DNA from: Ceratopteris richardii
Taxonomy: Eukaryota; Streptophyta; Polypodiopsida; Polypodiales; Pteridaceae
Assembly: GCA_020310875.1 (NCBI GenBank)
Contig: CM035431.1
Coordinates: forward strand, 15,667,767 to 15,731,766
Direction of reading: 5' to 3'
Length of the DNA: 64,000 nt
Shown: positions 57,420 to 64,000 of the stretch, in pieces
Numbering within the stretch: the first letter of the stretch is position 1
Layout of the letters: every line of letters starts with the position of its first letter
The notes under the pieces: model-generated
Databases searched by the model: none
What the model was told of the DNA's origin: nothing
Seen by the model: the letters and a program-made list of their open reading frames with translations, nothing else
Program-made: the position numbers and the translations under genes

Positions 57420-59369
57420 GTTCAAGGCTGGTGGACATCATTGTTGTTGTATTTGCACGTAGTGAGGTAAATATTCAGAATGTTTTTTCTTTCCAACAGA
57501 CCTTTAAATTTAAAAAGGAGAAAAACACGACACAATTAGTGAGAGGTACAACGATGATTTATGATCATGTCATCCTCTTCGTGAGGGGTCAATTTACATC
57601 TAAGCATTCATCTGTCCTGTGTAATTTATTTCTTAGTGTTGAATTTTGCAATGTTGGATGATTGCTATATTATTTTTATGTAAAAAAAAAACAATAGATC
57701 TAAAATTGTTATTTCACAAATTTGGTGGACATTGACCAAATGAATGAAGGTAATGTCAAGAATAGTCTTTTCCCGTGAAATATAATGGATTTGAAACATC
57801 AACTGATGTTTATTGATGATTTTTTCTTGACATTTCACGTGTGGAAAATTTTCAAAACTGGTTTGCTAACCTTTTTTTGCAGTTTTCATGCTACTCTTGA
57901 TTTCATGATAGAAGCAACTTCAAATACCGTATCAATTGAAGAACCGGTTTCGGCGTTTTCTTTTCTTCAAAGACGATCGATGTAATGGTAGAATAGGTCG
58001 ATTGTGGATCTTAGACATCAATGTAATTGTTGCAAACTAGAAGGAAAAACACTCTCTAAAAAGTTAAAATCTACCAATCTATTTCTATCAAACAAGTTAA
58101 AAATCTTAGAAGAAATTTGGATCTTTGAAATATGTTTTCAAGGGACTAAAAACTAGTCAACATGTCCTGAAGAGTTATAACATATTAGCTATTAACAAAT
58201 CATGAATCATCCTTTCGTGAATATTTAATTTATGGAGTGGAGACATCTTTTTTGTTACTTTGGTAGCGGTGCAATAAAACACATTCGGGCGAAAAGTTGT
58301 TGTATCCTACTGCGAGAGTTGAGAAATATTGATTTTTCTCCTTCTCAGATGTCTTGCATGTGAATGATGATACACCACCTTTAAGGATCATTGCAAAGTG
58401 TGAATGATGACACCACCTTTGAGAGGCATTGCAATGTCTGAATGGAGAGAATATGAAGCATATTTTCCCTTCAAAGTTGTGCTCTGTTGCTCCGAAATAA
58501 TGATTTACGTTATAAAATTGCTCTTCATTTGTTCACCTTTTGTCCAACAACTTACGTTAGTCACTTTCCGTTTTTCAATGAGTGCTATGTAAGAATCAAT
58601 ATTTACTTTTTGCTGGTCAGTTTTGATTGGGTCTTCTTGATTTCCTATCCAGGAAAGCTGCTACTTACTCCCATCTTATTCCAGAAATACGACAAAGTAA
58701 TTTTCTGATTTTGCGTACCATAGACTGATATTTTAACAAAATTTATCAAACTTTGTCGTTCACTTACGTCATTCGTTAAATTAGTTTATTGAAAAAACGT
58801 TTCCCAGATCTATCAAGGGATAGAATGTATTTTTAGTTACAATATCTTTGCTTTATCTCTATCGCCATATATTATACGAGTTTTTTGCTACAGATTACTT
58901 AATCTCTACCGGAATATATTGCTTTATCTTTACCTTATCTTTGGTGTCGAATAAAACATGAACTTAGCTTGCTAGCGCCCTCATAGGAAGGAACGATGAA
59001 AAGCGTTGAAGAAGCCTGATAACGATACTCAAAAAAGTGCTTAAAAGTGATATAAGCTTTAATAACACTTTGGTTGGGAAATAGTAGGTAGGATTTAATA
59101 CTAAGTATGTATATCATAAAAGAATTATCTACCTAAAAGTAACAAAAAATTTGGAGAAATCTTCCAAAAACGCAAGATGCCTTCGCAAGACGACTATCTC
59201 AATGACGATTGTTGCTATCGTAAACAGTTTTCATTATATATCTATCACGGAAAGAAACTAAAGAGCTTTGTTGACTTGGATCTATGGAAATGTGGGGAAA
59301 TATCTGCAATTCAATAGTCTTTAATTATGGAAATGAAGGCGAAAATGATCTATTATTTTGAATGTGTGT
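57420..59369. other. Unassigned DNA between the two repeat units
   Basis: No domain is recognisable. A good plant 3' splice-site context (GCTAAC branch-like word, T-run, TGCAG) ends at about 57882, and an open frame to 57985 follows. Without an upstream partner this is not called as a gene. An imperfect tandem repeat of about 38 bp lies at 58361-58435. The remaining ORFs are short and AT-driven. Confidence 0.4.
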
Positions 59370-59945
59370 GAGTGTTTGTATGTCTGTGTATGTGTGTGTG
59401 TATCTATCTATATATAAAATCTCAGAGTACATTGTTATATTATTCAAAAGAATGGTCTATCCTCTTAATGGTTATATAACTCTGAAAACCCATCACCATA
59501 GTAATGGTTTATTGTCCTGTTTCTCATTGTACTTAGTCTGTCAAGGTTACAGTATTTTTCTACTCACTTTGTAAATATTGGAATTTCTATAGACTTTCAG
59601 CTTCTATAATAGAACACAATGGCAAATTGTGAGTTGAAGTCATAGTGTGCACTAGTAGAAGCTAAGGCGATTAGGTAACTTTTGAAGCACGCTACAAAGA
59701 TATTGAAAACATTATCTCTCACCAAAGTTTTATTCTATCTGTAGTGTAGTAGTGTCATCAATTCTTTGTTTTAAGTTCCTTAAAGCTTGTGACAAGGACA
59801 ACATGTAGTTGATCTGATAAAATTGTGTGAATGAACTAAGAGTATCATTGTGGATGTAATCTCACTAGTGTAATGCAAAGATTTGATATGTTGTCAGTTC
59901 ATTAGGGAATGTTTATAACAAATAGAGAAAGTGAAACATGTAGTA
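59370..59945. repeat. Repeat unit U2, diverged copy of U1
   Basis: Aligns with U1 from the TATGTCTGTGTATGTGTG microsatellite through TATCCTCTTAATGGT, GCAAATT-GAGTTGAA, AAGCTTGTGACAAGGA and TTCATTAGGGAATGT. Differences are numerous, at a rough 15-25%. It lacks the 62-bp tandem duplication of U1. Confidence 0.6.
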
Positions 59946-60429
59946 ACTCCCGTTTTCACATAGTGAATAGAAGATTACGATAACCTTTAGAGAACAAAAA
60001 ACCTAAACCATTCCTATCACAATGGATTACCCAATTTCGTGGATAATAGTTATGTTTTATGGTCTTATGAATGTCCCAAATTGAGGTTTCCATTAGAATG
60101 TACGACGTGTAGGCTAAAGCTTGTTGATCATTGAAACTCCAAGAAGTATCACAAAAATGAATATGAAGGGAAGCAAAAAACACCATAGATAGTTGAGATG
60201 ATAGAGTAGATGAGGAAAAAATAGATAAGAATAAGTTAAATTCTCTTTAAAAGAGGAAAAATGATTGTATAATCAAAATGATTGAGTATCAACAACTCTA
60301 CAAAAGAACACACTCCCAAAATCTTTATGTAGAGTTTTGGAAATGAAACTGCACCACTGAATTATTTCACAAAAATAGTGAAGGATAATTAGAGCACTAA
60401 GGGAATGGACTATAACCAAAAATTTGTTA
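59946..60429. other. Unassigned spacer
   Basis: I see no coding similarity or RNA gene. The minus-strand frame at 60186-59956 (76 codons) has no recognisable motif. Confidence 0.35.
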
Positions 60430-62088
60430 AAAAACTTTGTCTGGACGTTTTTACAACCTCAATTTCTTCTTGCATTTCTTCGTGAACCTACCAAGTATGA
60501 TTGGTATACCAAGATAGCAACTCATCAAAGCATACATCTTGACTAATACCAATTTCCTTTCTTATTAGGTTATAGCACTTATATCCTTTCTAACTAACTG
60601 CATAACCCATGAAAATACATTTCTCTGCTTTCAACTCTAATTTAGTGCGCACTTCATATGGAACCATAACAAAACAAACAGAACCAAACACATGTGAGTG
60701 ATCAATAACAGGTTTTCTATTATACCAAACCTTAAAAGGAGTTGCATTATGTGTTGTAGATGTTGGCATATGATTCATTAAATATACTGCTATATTTACT
60801 ACTTCAACTCGAAATTTCTACAACATATGCTTTTCTTTTTAGTGTTGCTCTAGCTATTTCTTCAATAATCATATTCCTTCTTTCAACCACTCCACTCTGT
60901 TGAAGAGTATATCTAAAAGTGACTTCTCTTTTTATCCCTTCATTCCAAAGAAAGTCACTAAATATTCTTGAAAAATATTCACTACCACCATAAGATCTTA
61001 ACCATTTATTTGAATTTGACAAAGCACTCAAACATATTATTGTTATGCTTAAGAAAATACACAAAATTCATTTGAATAAAATCATCTACAAACGTAATAA
61101 AATACTTACTTTATACAAGTGATGGATCCTTTGTAGGACCCCAAATACTTGTATCCACCAATTCTAATAAATCCATGATTTGCAATTTTGTACTGAAAAA
61201 GGGATTCCTTGCTCTTACGAAATTGAAGAGCATCACAAAAATGTACCATATCCTACTGAAATATCATGTAAACCAACAAGAATATTTCTTCGAGCCATGA
61301 CCTTCAACTTTGGTATGATCACATGTCCTATTTTCTTATGTCATAACTCAATTTGAGAAATCTTATTATTGCCAACTGAATAATAAGATACAAAATTAGG
61401 ACTTGAATCCAACATAGAAAATCTTTCTTGTCATTGAGCTTTTGCGAAGACTTTATAGTTTTGGTTCGGAATTTCAACAAAACTCCAAGATTTGTTGAGC
61501 TGTACTTGATAGCCACGCTCCACCATTTGACCTACTGAAATATAATTTTTACGTATAGAAGGTACATGGATAACATATTTTAAAGCTTTTTTGCCTTTTC
61601 AGTCCTCATAACACACATATCCAACTTACTCTATTTTGTGCATTGAACTATCACCTATTTCGACCTTACCATCAAACATGCATGCAAACTAGCAAATCGA
61701 TCAAGATTATTGCTCATGTGATTACTACATCCATTTTGAACATACCACATATCATTGCTTTTAGTTGCATCCGTATGCACATTCATCATTAGTACATTTT
61801 CATGATTTTTTTTAGTAATAAAATTACCCTATGTATGATTTTTCCTTGCATATCCATCTCTCCCTGATTATACCAACAATCAGGAGACATATGAAGAAAT
61901 TTACCACAATCAAAACATGTAATACCTTGATTACCTTGGTATGCACTATGTTCTCTTCAAAGATAGGAATATCTCCCCCTACCACACATATTTACATATG
62001 ATCCACCTGCGTCTATTGTTGTTTCTTTGATTTTTACCTGCACAACCTCTAAAAGCTCCTCCTCTATCACATTTGCGACCATGTTGAT
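60430..62088 (-). pseudogene. Element O: decayed copia gag end to integrase
   Basis: On the minus strand from 62088: a zinc knuckle CFDCGKFLHMSPDC (about 61920-61879), a protease region in several frames, the pre-integrase zone (61516-61328), and integrase. The first acidic motif reads LVDTSIWGPT and the second RSYGGSEYF (Asp to Tyr). GVVERRN keeps the Glu (61064-60804). The C-terminal part (60778-60590: VWYNRKPVIDHSHVFGSVCF) ends with ISQDVCFDE near 60530. RT is missing. It is cut on the right by the D4 LTR. Confidence 0.7.
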
Positions 62089-64000
62089 TGTTGGAGTTTG
62101 AGGTCTAGGAAGCATGCGAACAACACAAGGAAGAAGAAGAAGCTTGGAGCACAACACACACTACAGAATGTATTACCACTAGAATGTACAAAGATAAGTA
62201 ACTTGTTATGGCAATAGGCATATATACAAGGCAGGGGAAAAGCTTCAAACTGCTTCCTAGGCAAAGCCTTCGTGAAAAGGTCTGCAATGTTCTCCTGTGT
62301 GGGTAGATATGCCAAGCTGATCTCTCCAATAGAGAGCCTCTCCTTGACATAATGGTAATGCACCTGAATGTGCTTAATGCGAGCATGGAACACAAGGTTC
62401 TTTGCAAATTCCAATGCACTCTAACTATCAATGAAGATGGTGGTGGAAAAAAACTGACCAACACCCAAATCAGCCATAAGGCATCTCAGCCACACACACT
62501 CAATAGTCGCTGTGAAAGCTACCCTATACTCAGTCTCACAACTGGAAGTGGCCACAATAGGCTACTTCTTGATCAACCAAGATATACATGAGCTACCAAG
62601 CATGAAGAAAAAGCCACTAGTGGACACAAGAGTGTCATAGAAACGAGTCTAGTTAGAGTGAGGAAAATCATGTAAATCAGGCAGTAGTGAACTCACCCCT
62701 TGGGATAAAACAATCCAAGTAGCCGCGTGCCACTCAAGTAGCAAACGATGCGCTTAAACACTTGCTAACACTTGACACTTCGGAAATGCATAAACCTACT
62801 CATTTGTGAGACAACTAACTGAATATATGGCCAAATACTACATAAATAAATCAACCATCCAACAGCCTCCTGATAGACAACAACATCAAATGCATCTCTA
62901 GCATCATGAAGACTCAATCGTAAACCTCTCACCATAGGAGTGGCAATAGGTTTGCAGTCTTCAAGGCCAAAAAGTTGCAATAATGTGTCAATATATTTTT
63001 TTTGGCACAAAGCTATTCCACCATCAACTTGCATAAATTGAATGCCCAAATAATGATGCAAATGCTGCAAATCTGACATCTCAAATGAGGCATGCAAATC
63101 AGCCTTAAAATCAGCAATATGTTTCTCATGAGGACAGGTGGGCAGCATGTGATCAGCATAGACAACAATGATCAGAAGAACATCATTAACACACTTAAAA
63201 TATAAGGTGCTCTCTATTGGACTCTTCTCAAAACCATGTGCAATAAAGTAGGCATGTATCTTTTCATACCAAGCACGTGATGCTTGCTTAAAACCCTATA
63301 ATGCCTTTTTCAACCTGCACACTTAGTTTTCATGCCCTTACTGTACAAAGCCACGCGGCTAAAAAACATACACTTCTTCATGCAAATCACTATCCATAAA
63401 TGTAGTTTTAATGTCAAATTGATGTACATTCCAACCATGATGAGCTGCAACAAGTGTAGCCTTATACCTGTCAACTGTTCCGTCAGGCTTACACTTCAGC
63501 TCCTATACCCACTTAGTGCCAATGGATTTCTTGCCAAGAGGCAAGTCACATAAAGAACAAGTACCATTTTTCATGATAGCATCATATTCTAATTGCATAG
63601 CGGCCATCTAATTTTCAAAATTTTGTGCTTCATCAAATGAAACAAGATCATTCTCATCAAAGAGACTAGAGGCAGCTATAGCATAGAAATCTGATGCAAA
63701 AGAAGCACTATGAGAACCTAAACACATGTGATATGATAGAGGTGCATCTATTTGCTATCACGCAAAGTCCACACAACCATTTTTGCATAATTTTTGCCTC
63801 TTGAATATCAGCTCTCTCATCAACAAGTGCATTATGAAAATCTGCATCAGAAATGGAATGATCAGCATTATCACATGAAACCTATAAAGGCTTAGAAGTT
63901 TCCTCATTAGGACCAACACTAGACTGTCGACCTGTAAAAAGAGGCAGCAAAATATCGTACATATCTTTGGAGCTAACAGATGTCTCCTTAGTACATGAAA
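62089..64000 (-). mobile_element. D4: D-family copy running off the window
   Basis: A 3' LTR starts TGTTGGAGTTTGAGG at 62089 but stops at about 62247, so the last 70 bp and the polypurine tract are deleted into RNase H. RNase H is at about 62600-62250 (ARIKHIQVHYHYVKERL). RT 63148-62765 has the catalytic box decayed to YADH. The RT N-terminus is near 63560-63300. The integrase/RT linker runs 63600-64000 and continues beyond the window. It is inserted next to the gag end of O. Confidence 0.75.

Noticed and set aside
1..64000. CRISPR arrays, rRNA genes, bacterial or organellar operons, or a novel defence system.
   Set aside because: No regularly spaced repeats, no rRNA words, and all coding similarity is copia Gag-Pol. 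This is eukaryotic plant repeat DNA.

Overview
This is plant nuclear DNA made almost entirely of LTR retrotransposons. Every recognisable coding stretch is Ty1/copia Gag-Pol in copia domain order (gag, zinc knuckle, protease, integrase, reverse transcriptase, RNase H). Most primer-binding sites are complementary to plant initiator tRNA-Met. The DNA is AT-rich, and I see no host gene I would defend. Dense nesting of old copia copies suggests a large, slowly purged genome. I lean towards a gymnosperm or similarly large-genome land plant, but the sequence alone does not settle it.

Left block (1-14801). An LTR of an element that starts outside the window occupies about 19-592 (+). Next comes an old minus-strand copia element (I, about 605-13867), split by A1 (1993-11800, +, target-site duplication CTATT). 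A1 has a large internal deletion. It also contains a non-coding, LARD-like element X (about 2901-9165, minus). X carries a 1.5-kb inversion that flips its own primer-binding site, and its second LTR is rearranged into a 0.63-kb fold-back palindrome.

Middle block (14802-36959). An old minus-strand element (D1) has been hit by three later insertions, each with a perfect 5-bp target-site duplication: E (17105-23485, +, GCCTT), C (23911-29618, minus, CCCAT) and D2 (31224-36236, minus, ATAGG; same family as its host). D1 has no 3' LTR at its left end. A second, inverted 5' LTR, leader and gag start of the same family lies there instead.

Right-centre (36960-47657). Fragments of at least four more copia copies lead up to A2 (41284-47657, minus, ATCAC). 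A2 is the one intact element: two 1078-bp LTRs that differ at only 4 positions by eye, a perfect initiator-Met PBS, a polypurine tract, and one uninterrupted 1387-codon Gag-Pol frame with all catalytic residues present. A2 has landed in a tRNA-derived SINE-like sequence.

Right block (47658-64000). This holds a second tRNA-like pol III promoter, about 3 kb of unassigned AT-rich DNA, a gag/RNase H copia remnant, (GA)n-rich DNA, an isolated 5' LTR with PBS, a diverged repeat family with duplication and template-switch scars (55855-59945), a decayed copia gag/integrase fragment, and a further D-family copy running off the end.

A, C and E share a gag start (MGDGFPS...) and similar organisation, so they are related lineages. 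D is a separate, older family with short (about 231 bp) LTRs. Only A2 looks able to make protein; the rest are relics.
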